From Acidobacteriota bacterium (GTDB taxonomy: Bacteria; Acidobacteriota; Blastocatellia; Pyrinomonadales; Pyrinomonadaceae): 9,374 nt of DNA. How positions within the stretch are numbered: position 1 is the stretch's first letter; each line of letters begins with the position of its first letter. Under the pieces are notes generated by a model that was not told the DNA's origin, ran no database searches, and was given only the letters and a program-made list of their open reading frames with translations. Positions 1-6,572 of this stretch are shown piece by piece. Both the position numbers and the translations under genes were made by a program. The stretch covers positions 1 to 9,374 of the forward strand of contig JAFBAJ010000336.1 in NCBI GenBank assembly GCA_019247865.1. The letters are read 5' to 3'.

Positions 1-117
1 GGCGGCGACGATTCCGACGCGACCGATGGCGGCGAGGCCGACGGCATGGACATCATCGGCGATAACGCGGACGGCACGGATGCTGCGGCCGACGCCGACG
101 GCACCGATTCCAAGTAA
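1..117 (+). CDS. 3' end of an unidentified protein with an acidic Asp/Gly/Ala repeat tail
   Basis: Frame 1 is open from the window edge to a TAA at 115-117 and gives 38 residues. I do not recognise the protein. The visible part is extremely acidic: about 13 Asp plus one Glu against a single Lys, the last residue. It has almost no hydrophobic residues and is low-complexity. The motif A-D-G-x-D occurs three times (residues 13-17, 23-27 and 32-36 of the fragment; nt 37-51, 67-81, 94-108), preceded by a related T-D-G-G. It could be a disordered acidic tail, a Ca-binding-like repeat, or the repeated core of a modified peptide. The same-strand oxygenase gene starts about 35-45 bp downstream, so co-transcription is likely. 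The start lies outside the window, so the length and N-terminal domain are unknown. Confidence 0.6.
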   Translation, partial: GGDDSDATDGGEADGMDIIGDNADGTDAAADADGTDSK

Positions 118-152
118 GTTGTGACGAGTTGCGTCGAGCCGCGAGGCGATTG

Positions 153-1379
153 GTGAGAGGCATGGTGTTTGACGATCTAGCACAGTTGTTGGCGCCATGC
201 CTCTCCGAAGATTTCCTCACAGCCGCCTGGGGCAAGTCCTACCGGCACATACACGGGTGGCCGGGCAAATTCGCACGCCTGCTCCCGTGGGACGAGCTGA
301 ACGAAATCCTGATGCGGCACCGGCTGGATTACCCGCGCCTGCGCCTGATGCAGGACGGCCGGCGTCTGCCGACCAATACCTACCTGCGCCACGCCGCGAG
401 CGGCGGCGGCGGCGGAAGCCGTGTCTCCATCCCGCGTCTGCAACACGTCGCTTTAACCAACCACCTGCGCGACGGCGCGACGCTGGTGCTCGACGCCGTT
501 GACGAGCTCTGCCAGCCCATCCGCGAGGTCGCAGAAACTTTGGAGCGCGTCTTTCACGAGCGCGTGCAGGTCAACTGCTACGCGGGCTGGCGCACGCAGC
601 GCGGCTTCGACCTGCACTGGGACGACCACGACGTGTTTATCCTGCAAGTGGCCGGGCGCAAGCGCTGGAGCGTGTACGGGATGACGAAGCCGTCTCCGCT
701 CAGGCGAGACGACCACGAGATTCAGAAGCCGGATGCTGAGCAGCCCCTCTGGACGGAGACGCTCGAAGACGGAGACCTGCTCTATCTGCCGCGCGGCTGG
801 TGGCACGTCGCTCTGCCGCTCGACGAGCCGACGCTGCACCTGACGGTCGGCGTGCACAATCGCACGGGCGTTGACCTCCTGCATTGGCTCGCAGACCGGA
901 TGAGCGGCGTCGAAGCTTTCCGCCATGACCTGCCGCTGCTGGCGACCGAATGGGAGCGCGCGGAGCATCTCGCGCGCCTGCGCCGCGAGCTGCTGGCCGA
1001 GTGGGACGCACATGACTTGCTTGAGCTTTATTATGCCGAACAGGACGCGAAGGCCGAGCCGCGCCCTCTCCTGAACCTGCCCCACAGCGCGACGCAGGAC
1101 GCGCTTCAGGACGATGCGCTCTTACGTCTCAACACGCCGCGACCGCTGAGGCTGGCCGCCGCGGACGGCGTCGTTCGCTTCTCCTGCAACAAAAAGCATT
1201 GGAAGTTCGCGGCGGACGCCTTGCCTGTGCTGCGACATTTGAACGAGCGGCGCGCGTGCACGGTCGGAGAGTTATGCCTGTCCGCGCAGGCGCAGCTTGA
1301 CGAGCAGACCGTGCGAGCTTTGCTGCGCGAGCTGTTGCAGCACGGGCTGGTCGTGCTGCAACCAGGTCTGAAATACTGA
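153..1379 (+). CDS. JmjC/cupin_4 family 2-oxoglutarate- and Fe(II)-dependent oxygenase (ribosomal-oxygenase-like)
   Basis: The translation fits the cupin_4/JmjC fold of YcfD (RoxA), MINA53 and NO66, which hydroxylate Arg or His side chains of ribosomal proteins. With the start used here (408 aa), the H-x-D of the iron triad is His155 and Asp157 in F-D-L-H-W-D, followed by D-V-F-I-L-Q-V-A-G-R-K-R-W, as in YcfD. The distal His218 lies in L-P-R-G-W-W-H. The C-terminus (about 325-408) looks like the winged helix of this family and resembles PqqD-type peptide-recognition domains. GTG 153 was chosen because GAGG at 143-146 is 6 nt upstream. ATG 162 has no well-spaced Shine-Dalgarno, and TTG 129 is a longer alternative. 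A run of five glycines sits near residue 85. The stop lies 1 nt from the next ATG, so translation is probably coupled. The fold is well supported; the substrate is unknown. Confidence 0.85.
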   Translation: MRGMVFDDLAQLLAPCLSEDFLTAAWGKSYRHIHGWPGKFARLLPWDELNEILMRHRLDYPRLRLMQDGRRLPTNTYLRHAASGGGGGSRVSIPRLQHVALTNHLRDGATLVLDAVDELCQPIREVAETLERVFHERVQVNCYAGWRTQRGFDLHWDDHDVFILQVAGRKRWSVYGMTKPSPLRRDDHEIQKPDAEQPLWTETLEDGDLLYLPRGWWHVALPLDEPTLHLTVGVHNRTGVDLLHWLADRMSGVEAFRHDLPLLATEWERAEHLARLRRELLAEWDAHDLLELYYAEQDAKAEPRPLLNLPHSATQDALQDDALLRLNTPRPLRLAAADGVVRFSCNKKHWKFAADALPVLRHLNERRACTVGELCLSAQAQLDEQTVRALLRELLQHGLVVLQPGLKY

Positions 1380-1380
1380 G

Positions 1381-2286
1381 ATGTCGATGAGCTCCTTATT
1401 TTATTGTTCAGACCTCTCGCGCGGCGCGTCCGAACTGGCGTTCGGCACGGCCTCCATCGGAGAGCTCTGGCTGCTCCTCGAATATCCCTTCGCGTGGGAG
1501 CCGCGTGCGGTCGAAGAGAGCGCGCTCGCGCCGCACGTCAAAGCGTTTCTCAATCAGGCTCTCAAAAGCCTGCCGCGTGCGCGCGTGCTCTTCATCAAAC
1601 GCGACCGCTCGCGCGAGAGCGGCATCACCTTCTTCCTCGTACGCACGCGCGAGGACGCGCCGCTCATCCTCAAGCTCAAGCTGAACAGCTACGACGATCT
1701 GACGCATCTCGACCTCGCGGCGCTGGCGGCGGGCGACACGAGCGTCGCGGAAGTCATCAACGAGCCACTGTTCCTGATCTGCACGCACGGGCGGCGCGAC
1801 AAGTGCTGCGCCAAGTTCGGCTATCCGCTCTACAAGACTTTGCGCGCCGGAACGAACGCAGAGCTCTGGCAATCGTCGCACGTCGGCGGAGACAGGTTCG
1901 CGGCCAACCTCGTCTGCCTGCCGCACGGCCTCTTTTACGCGCACGTCAACGAAGAGACAGGCCGCCGCGTCATCAACGAATACAGCGCGGGCCGCATCGT
2001 CCTGGAGAAGTATCGCGGGCGCGCCTGCTATCCGCATCCGGCGCAGGCGGCGGAGTTCTTCATCCGCTCCGAGCTGGGACTCGGCGGCCTGAACGACCTG
2101 CGTTACGCGCAGAGCGAGCGCGTCGAGCGCAACCACTGGCGCGTGCGCTTCGAGCATCAGACGAAGCTCTACGAGGTGGACATCGGCGTCCGCATGTCAG
2201 CCTTTCAAAGCTTCATCACCTGCCATGCGACCGAAGCGCAGCAGGTCCCGCAGTTCGTCCTGCACGGCCTGCGCGAAATAGATTGA
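1381..2286 (+). CDS. Sucrase/ferredoxin-like family protein (thioredoxin-fold [2Fe-2S] protein)
   Basis: This 301-aa protein has the signature of the Suc_Fer-like family (Apd1/Aim32-type thioredoxin-like ferredoxins). I-C-T-H-G-R-R-D-K-C-C is at residues 133-143 and S-S-H-V-G-G-D-R-F-A-A-N at 165-176, followed by C-L-P-H-G-L-F-Y-A-H-V. In yeast Apd1 the [2Fe-2S] cluster is held by two Cys nine residues apart and two His four apart. Here Cys134/Cys143 and His167 fit, but the second His position is Asp171. There is no signal peptide, so it is probably cytosolic. The likely role is electron transfer or redox chemistry; the partner is unknown. It starts 1 nt after the oxygenase stop and has only a weak Shine-Dalgarno, so it is probably translated by coupling. 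Twelve bases separate it from the DUF1272 gene. No sucrose-hydrolase activity is implied by the family name. Confidence 0.87.
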   Translation: MSMSSLFYCSDLSRGASELAFGTASIGELWLLLEYPFAWEPRAVEESALAPHVKAFLNQALKSLPRARVLFIKRDRSRESGITFFLVRTREDAPLILKLKLNSYDDLTHLDLAALAAGDTSVAEVINEPLFLICTHGRRDKCCAKFGYPLYKTLRAGTNAELWQSSHVGGDRFAANLVCLPHGLFYAHVNEETGRRVINEYSAGRIVLEKYRGRACYPHPAQAAEFFIRSELGLGGLNDLRYAQSERVERNHWRVRFEHQTKLYEVDIGVRMSAFQSFITCHATEAQQVPQFVLHGLREID

Positions 2287-2298
2287 GAGGAGATTTTT

Positions 2299-2481
2299 AT
2301 GGCCTTAGAGATGAGAACCGCCTGCGAGAAATGCAGTAAATCCCTCGCGCCCGAATCGGAGAGTTACATCTGCACCTACGAATGCACCTTCTGCGCGGAA
2401 TGCACCGCGAGCATGAACCACGTCTGCCCCAACTGCGGCGGCGAACTGGTGCGCCGCCCGCGACCGCGAAAGAGCTCATAG
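2299..2481 (+). CDS. DUF1272 domain protein, small Cys-rich probable zinc-binding protein
   Basis: The 60-aa protein begins M-A-L-E-M-R and ends with C-P-N-C-G-G-E-L-V-R-R-P, both diagnostic of DUF1272. Eight cysteines (9, 12, 25, 29, 32, 35, 43 and 46) form four pairs: CxxC, CxxxC, CxxC and CxxC. This is enough for two structural zinc sites in a treble-clef or RING-like fold; zinc binding is inferred from the spacing. The C-terminus is basic (R-R-P-R-P-R-K). A strong GAGAGGAG Shine-Dalgarno at 2285-2292, 6 nt before the ATG, fixes the start and overlaps the stop of the preceding gene. It is therefore the third gene of the oxygenase/ferredoxin cluster. The family has no established function. 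The end lies only 5 bp from the end of the opposing lipoprotein gene. Confidence 0.88.
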   Translation: MALEMRTACEKCSKSLAPESESYICTYECTFCAECTASMNHVCPNCGGELVRRPRPRKSS

Positions 2482-2486
2482 CCGGA

Positions 2487-2891
2487 CTATAAAAAATCGG
2501 GTTCTACGCTATCGATCTTCCACGCCCCATTCTCTTTGACGAGCTTGAACTTTATGGTTCGTGTAATGCCGTCACTTGAGACTACGCTCGCTGTGACCGA
2601 AGCCAGGTCTCCAAAGACCTCTTCCGTCTGAACCTCAAATGATTTGAGATTCTTCTTCTCTTTTACAACCCAGGCGACATCGGCCAGCTTTTGCTTGACA
2701 CTGACCATTCCGCCTTTGCTCTGGATGTAATTACTTGAGAGGAGGGCGGCCGCGTCATCGATTTTCCCGGCTGTAATATCGCCCATGAGATTCCGGACGA
2801 CACTGGTGGGTGAAGAGAAGAACCTGCTACAGCTCACGCCGGAGAGCAGTGTGAGGAGTAGCGCCATCGTGAGAGACGCCTTTGCTTTCAT
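2487..2891 (-). CDS. Small lipoprotein with NTF2-like (DUF4878-type) domain
   Basis: The reading frame extends further upstream, but the ATG at 2891-2889 is preferred. GGAG lies 5 nt before it, and the N-terminus then becomes a proper export signal: K-A-K, a hydrophobic stretch, then S-G-V-S-C with Cys21 as probable lipidation site. The lipobox is imperfect, with Gly at -3. The mature part of about 113 aa opens with P-T-S-V-V-R-N-L-M-G-D-I and a helix D-D-A-A-A-L-L-S. It ends with K-E-N-G-A-W-K-I-D-S-V-E, the closing strands typical of DUF4878/NTF2-like lipoproteins. The gene lies 34 bp downstream of selA on the same strand and may be co-transcribed, but nothing links it functionally to selenium. 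The AT content is higher than in neighbouring genes. The family assignment rests on overall pattern; the exported lipoprotein call is firmer than the domain call. Confidence 0.75.
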   Translation of the reverse strand: MKAKASLTMALLLTLLSGVSCSRFFSSPTSVVRNLMGDITAGKIDDAAALLSSNYIQSKGGMVSVKQKLADVAWVVKEKKNLKSFEVQTEEVFGDLASVTASVVSSDGITRTIKFKLVKENGAWKIDSVEPDFL

Positions 2892-2925
2892 AGAAGCTCC
2901 TTCCCGAATAATTAGTCTCGTTCTG

Positions 2926-4311
2926 TCACAGCCCGGACAGGATTGTCGAGAGCGATTTCTCTTCATCCTCCGACACCGTGCGCAGGTCGAGCAGGACTTT
3001 GTCCCCGGCGATGCGCGCGATGACGGGCGGCGAGGAATGGCGCAGAAGATTTTCGAGCGCATCGGCGGAGAGCGTGTGATGTGTCAGTGCGATGAGCGCC
3101 GTCGCCGGATGTGTGGTGGGCGCGGAGCCGCCGCCGATGGCGGAGTGGCCTTCGATAAGCTCGCCGCGCAGCGATTCGCCGTGCAGGCTTGAGAGAAAAG
3201 CGCGCGCGCGTTCCTCTATCTGCGCGCCTGTCAGGGCGAGCATGCGGAGCGCCGGGACTTCTTCAAGCGCCGTCCCGCGACGATGTGCTTCGAGCGTGGC
3301 TTCGAGCGCGGCGAGCGCCAGCTTGTCCGCGCGCAGAGCCCTGTAGAGCGGAGCGCGCCGCAGTCGCTCGACCAATTCATGTCGCCCGACGACGAGCCCG
3401 GCCTGCGCCGCGCCGAGCAGCTTATCGCCGCTGAAGGAGACGAGGTCTGCGCCGGACGCGATGGATTCGCTGATGACCGGCTCGTCCGAGAGCCCGTGTT
3501 CGCTCAAATCCATGAGCACGCCGGAGCCCGCGTCTTCATAAAGAGGAAGCTGTGACTGATGAGCCAGCGCGGCCAGCTCCGCGAGCATCGGTGCGGCCGT
3601 GAAGCCGACGATGCGATAGTTCGACGGATGAACGCGCATCACGAGACGCGTCTCCCCGGTCAACGCGCGCTCGTAATCCGCGAGGCGCGTGCGGTTGGTC
3701 GTCCCGACTTCGACGAGGCGTGTGCCCGACTGCGCCATCACGTCTGGCACGCGAAAGTCTCCGCCGATCTCGACCAGCTCGCCGCGCGAGATGACCGTCT
3801 CGCCGCCGCGCGCGATGACGGAGAGGACGAGCAGCGCCGCCGCCGCGCAGTTGTTGACGACGAGCGCGTCTTCGGCTCCGGTGAGCTGCGCGAGGAGGCT
3901 TTCGACGCGAGCCCCGCGCCGCCCGCGCGCTCCCGTCTCGACATCGTATTCGAGCGTGCAATAGCCAGCCGCTTCAGACGCGACAGCATGCCTCGCAGCA
4001 TCCGAGAGCGGCGCGCGACCGAGGTTCGTGTGCAGGATCACGCCGCTCGCGTTGATGACGCGGCGGAGGCCGGATGAGCGCTCCAAAGCGCACGCGCGCT
4101 CCAGCCTGCGCGCGGCTTCGGCTAATAGAGCTTCGCGCGTCTGCTCGCCGTTGGCCGTCTCCTGCAATCCCTGACGCAGCTCCGCCGTCACCACGCGCGC
4201 CAGCTCCGTCAGATGCTGCGCGCCGACCGCTGCGCTCAAAGCGCGCGCCGTTTCAGTCCGCAGCAGCGCATCGACGGACGGCAAATGTCTCAGCCGGGAA
4301 GAGTTTTCCAT
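2926..4311 (-). CDS. selA: L-seryl-tRNA(Sec) selenium transferase SelA
   Basis: SelA converts seryl-tRNA(Sec) to selenocysteyl-tRNA(Sec) with selenophosphate, using PLP, in the cytosol. The 461-aa length matches the bacterial family. The N-terminal tRNA-binding helices begin L-P-S-V-D-A-L-L (residues 10-17). The core starts R-V-I-N-A-S-G-V-I-L-H-T-N-L-G-R-A (84-100), followed by E-Y-D-V-E-T-G-A-R-G-R-R-G and V-V-N-N-C-A-A-A. The PLP-binding lysine is Lys297 in S-F-S-G-D-K-L-L-G-A-A-Q-A-G. No residue expected to be essential is missing. The start ATG (4311-4309) is favoured because it gives the usual N-terminus, although no Shine-Dalgarno is evident upstream. The TGA stop at 2928-2926 is followed 34 bp later by a lipoprotein gene. 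selB, selC and selD are not in the window. Confidence 0.95.
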   Translation of the reverse strand: MENSSRLRHLPSVDALLRTETARALSAAVGAQHLTELARVVTAELRQGLQETANGEQTREALLAEAARRLERACALERSSGLRRVINASGVILHTNLGRAPLSDAARHAVASEAAGYCTLEYDVETGARGRRGARVESLLAQLTGAEDALVVNNCAAAALLVLSVIARGGETVISRGELVEIGGDFRVPDVMAQSGTRLVEVGTTNRTRLADYERALTGETRLVMRVHPSNYRIVGFTAAPMLAELAALAHQSQLPLYEDAGSGVLMDLSEHGLSDEPVISESIASGADLVSFSGDKLLGAAQAGLVVGRHELVERLRRAPLYRALRADKLALAALEATLEAHRRGTALEEVPALRMLALTGAQIEERARAFLSSLHGESLRGELIEGHSAIGGGSAPTTHPATALIALTHHTLSADALENLLRHSSPPVIARIAGDKVLLDLRTVSEDEEKSLSTILSGL

Positions 4312-4440
4312 ACGCGTATCGTAAAGGCTAAAGGGCTTGAGAGTAAATATCCGGGTGACATATTCTGAATATCATACGCTGCCACGGAGCTTAAAACTGT
4401 ATCTTTGAGGCGGCTTTTATCAAGTTAGAGGAGATTCTTA
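4312..4440. promoter_or_regulatory. Divergent promoter region between selA and the VCBS-repeat gene
   Basis: This AT-richer spacer separates two divergent genes. On the plus strand, TTGAGA (4337-4342) and TATTCT (4361-4366), 18 nt apart, form a plausible sigma70-type promoter for the repeat protein. AGAGGAG at 4427-4433 is its Shine-Dalgarno, 7 nt before the ATG. On the minus strand TATGAT (complement of 4371-4376) is a possible -10 for selA, without a convincing -35. A 13-bp dyad, ATATTC-T-GAATAT at 4360-4372, covers the plus-strand -10 and touches the minus-strand one, so a bound regulator could affect both genes. The promoters and operator are inferred from consensus matching only. Confidence 0.35.
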
Positions 4441-6564
4441 ATGCGAAATTTGTTCTGGTGCCTGCTCCTGATCTGCTTTGCGCTGAGCACCGATGCCCTG
4501 GCTCAAGCCGAGCTGGATACCACTTTCGCCGGCACGGGCAAAGCGGTCCTCGGGCCGCAGGGCACGCCGTCGGATATGGTCATTCAGCCCGACAACAAGA
4601 TCGTGATGGTGTTGGGGTGCAACACGCTTAATCCTGGCGGCTACTTTCCCTTTTGTGCCGTTCGCATCAACGAAAACGGTTCTTATGACACCTCTTTCGG
4701 GAGCTTCAGTAATGGTATGTCCGTCGTCAATTTCCCCTCTGCGCAGACCGGCTATACCGCTGGCGTCGTGCTCCAGAATGATGGGAAGCTGGTCCTAGTC
4801 GGCGCGATTGATGAGAGTCTGGCGCTCATTCGCCTCAACCCGAATGGAAGTCTGGATAGCACGTTCGGGACGGGCGGCAGGTTGCTCACGGATGTCAATG
4901 CGAGCCTCCCGGATAGAGGCCAGGATATAGCCCTCCAGCCCGATGGCAAGATCGTGGTCGTAGGTTTTTCCGGAAGCTCATACGGGGAGCAGTTCCTCGC
5001 ACGCTATCTGGCAAACGGCACGCTTGATGCCTCCTTCGGGACAGGCGGAATCGTGAGGCGGAGCATTGCCGGAGTCCAGATCACGGGCCAGGCCATCGCC
5101 CTTCAGCCTGATGGCAGGATAGTGGTCGGCGGCAACATGCTGAACTTCACCGCTCCCGCCGAGGGCTTCTATCTGCTGACACGTTACAATGCGGACGGAA
5201 CGCCGGACGCGACGTGGGACGGCGATGGGGTTTCGAGTTTCTCTTACGGCGCCCCCGGCTCGCAGGGTAAGGGCATTCTGTCGCTGGCGATCCAACCGGA
5301 TGGGCGCGTGCTGGCGCTCGGCCATAAGAACATCATCTACCGCTTCCAGACGGACGGCTCGCTCGATCCGAGCTTCGATGGCGACGGCTCGCGTCCTGCG
5401 CTCCTCAACAACAGCCCGGAGCCTCATGGTCTCTTGCTCACAGCCGATGGCAAGATCATGGTCGTCGGTGAAAGAACTGCCATTCCGGGCCTGCAAATCC
5501 TGTATCTCACCGCTCGCTATCTACCGAACGGAGCGCCGGATACGAGCTACAGCGGGGATGGGTATCTTGAGATTGATGTGGACTCGTCCCTCCTCGACGG
5601 GGCCTGGAGGGTGGCGGCGGACCCGCAGGGCCGCGTCGTGATAGCAGGGCGCTCGGCCGTCGGCATCGTGCTCAATCCGTGGGAGAATTGTGTCGTTTCC
5701 GCCGTCCGCCTGCGCACGCCCTTCCCGAACAGGGTCGCAGATTTTGACGGAGACGGGCGGACCGACCTCGCTGTCTTTCGCCCATCGAACGGTTACTGGT
5801 ACGTCAGGCAAAGCTCCAATCAGGCTTTCTCCGCACAGCCGCTCGGCGTCGGGAGCGACCTCATCGTGCCCGGCGATTATGATGGAGACGGCAACACCAA
5901 CTTTGCCGTCTTTCGTCCCTCGACCGGCATCTGGTATACCTCGCTCGACCCCGCAACCAACTACGGTGCCGTCCAGTTCGGTCAGAGCGGAGACATTCCG
6001 TCACCCGGCGATTACGACGGCGACGGTAAGAGCGATATAGCTGTCTATCGCCCATCAGACAGCACCTTTTATCTGCTCTACAGCTCGAACGGCTCCTTCC
6101 ACTTCCAGTTCTGGGGACAGGCGGGCGATCTGCCAGTGGCAGGCGATTACGACGGCGACAGCAAGAGTGACTTCGCTATCTACAGGCCATCGAGCAGCGC
6201 CTTTTATGTCCTGCGTAGCTCGGATGGAGCAGTGGTCGGGCAGCAGTGGGGGACGAGCGGAGACAGGGTCGTCGTGGGCGATTATGACGGCGACCGCAAG
6301 ACGGACTTCGCAGTCTACAGACCCTCGACGGGCGGTTGGTATTACCTACAAAGCTCGGACAATAGCTTCAAAGGCGTGGCGTGGGGATCGGCCGGTGATA
6401 TACCCGCGGCCGGAGATTACGATGGCGACGGCAAGTGGGACGTGGCCGTGTTCAGACCCGCGGAGGGGACTTTCTATATCCTGCGGAGCACGAACAATGC
6501 TCTGAGGGCGGAGCAGTTCGGCGCAAATGGCGACCTGCCGGTGGCGAGCGCCTTTGTGAGATAA
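4441..6564 (+). CDS. Secreted delta-60 repeat / VCBS (FG-GAP-like) repeat protein, probable double beta-propeller
   Basis: The 707-aa protein has a signal peptide (M-R-N then a hydrophobic core, cleavage near A-L-A or A-Q-A, residues 21-23). Residues about 24-430 hold seven delta-60 repeats, seen as L-D-x-[ST]-F-G/D-x-G paired with L-Q-P-D-G-K-I-V-V-V-G. Residues about 431-700 hold six VCBS-type repeats with the Ca-binding-like D-x-D-G-D-G-x-x-D motif followed by A-V-F-R-P-S-x-G-x-W-Y. The six motifs start at residues 434, 479, 524, 569, 614 and 659, exactly 45 apart. A truncated closing piece (G-D-L-P-V-A-S-A-F) ends the chain. There is no PEP-CTERM, LPxTG or type IX sorting tail, so release or outer-surface location is inferred. 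No catalytic domain is visible; a binding or structural role is likely. The start is fixed by AGAGGAG 7 nt upstream. Confidence 0.88.
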   Translation: MRNLFWCLLLICFALSTDALAQAELDTTFAGTGKAVLGPQGTPSDMVIQPDNKIVMVLGCNTLNPGGYFPFCAVRINENGSYDTSFGSFSNGMSVVNFPSAQTGYTAGVVLQNDGKLVLVGAIDESLALIRLNPNGSLDSTFGTGGRLLTDVNASLPDRGQDIALQPDGKIVVVGFSGSSYGEQFLARYLANGTLDASFGTGGIVRRSIAGVQITGQAIALQPDGRIVVGGNMLNFTAPAEGFYLLTRYNADGTPDATWDGDGVSSFSYGAPGSQGKGILSLAIQPDGRVLALGHKNIIYRFQTDGSLDPSFDGDGSRPALLNNSPEPHGLLLTADGKIMVVGERTAIPGLQILYLTARYLPNGAPDTSYSGDGYLEIDVDSSLLDGAWRVAADPQGRVVIAGRSAVGIVLNPWENCVVSAVRLRTPFPNRVADFDGDGRTDLAVFRPSNGYWYVRQSSNQAFSAQPLGVGSDLIVPGDYDGDGNTNFAVFRPSTGIWYTSLDPATNYGAVQFGQSGDIPSPGDYDGDGKSDIAVYRPSDSTFYLLYSSNGSFHFQFWGQAGDLPVAGDYDGDSKSDFAIYRPSSSAFYVLRSSDGAVVGQQWGTSGDRVVVGDYDGDRKTDFAVYRPSTGGWYYLQSSDNSFKGVAWGSAGDIPAAGDYDGDGKWDVAVFRPAEGTFYILRSTNNALRAEQFGANGDLPVASAFVR
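5731..6561 (+). repeat. Six in-phase 135-nt coding repeats (VCBS units)
   Basis: The codons for the first Asp of the D-[FY]-D-G-D motif start at 5740, 5875, 6010, 6145, 6280 and 6415, exactly 135 nt apart each time. DNA identity is highest around the motif (GGCGATTAYGAYGGCGAC) and falls in the linkers. A seventh position at 6550 has lost the Asp motif and forms the C-terminal end. This pattern suggests internal duplication followed by divergence, with length held constant. Confidence 0.8.
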
Positions 6565-6572
6565 AACCAATC

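Noticed and set aside
453..1085. Minus-strand open frame of 210 codons opposite the oxygenase
   Set aside because: It covers the conserved H-x-D...H catalytic core on the plus strand and lacks any motif of its own.
1404..2339. A 311-residue open frame continuing the oxygenase frame past its TGA, as if by readthrough
   Set aside because: Its translation is Arg/Ala-rich with no recognisable motif and lies entirely over the well-supported Suc_Fer-like gene in another frame; it is a GC-driven shadow.
2892..3062. N-terminal extension of the lipoprotein frame to 191 residues
   Set aside because: The extension overlaps the selA 3' end, is Arg/Cys-rich, and would bury the signal peptide; the inner ATG has a well-placed GGAG.
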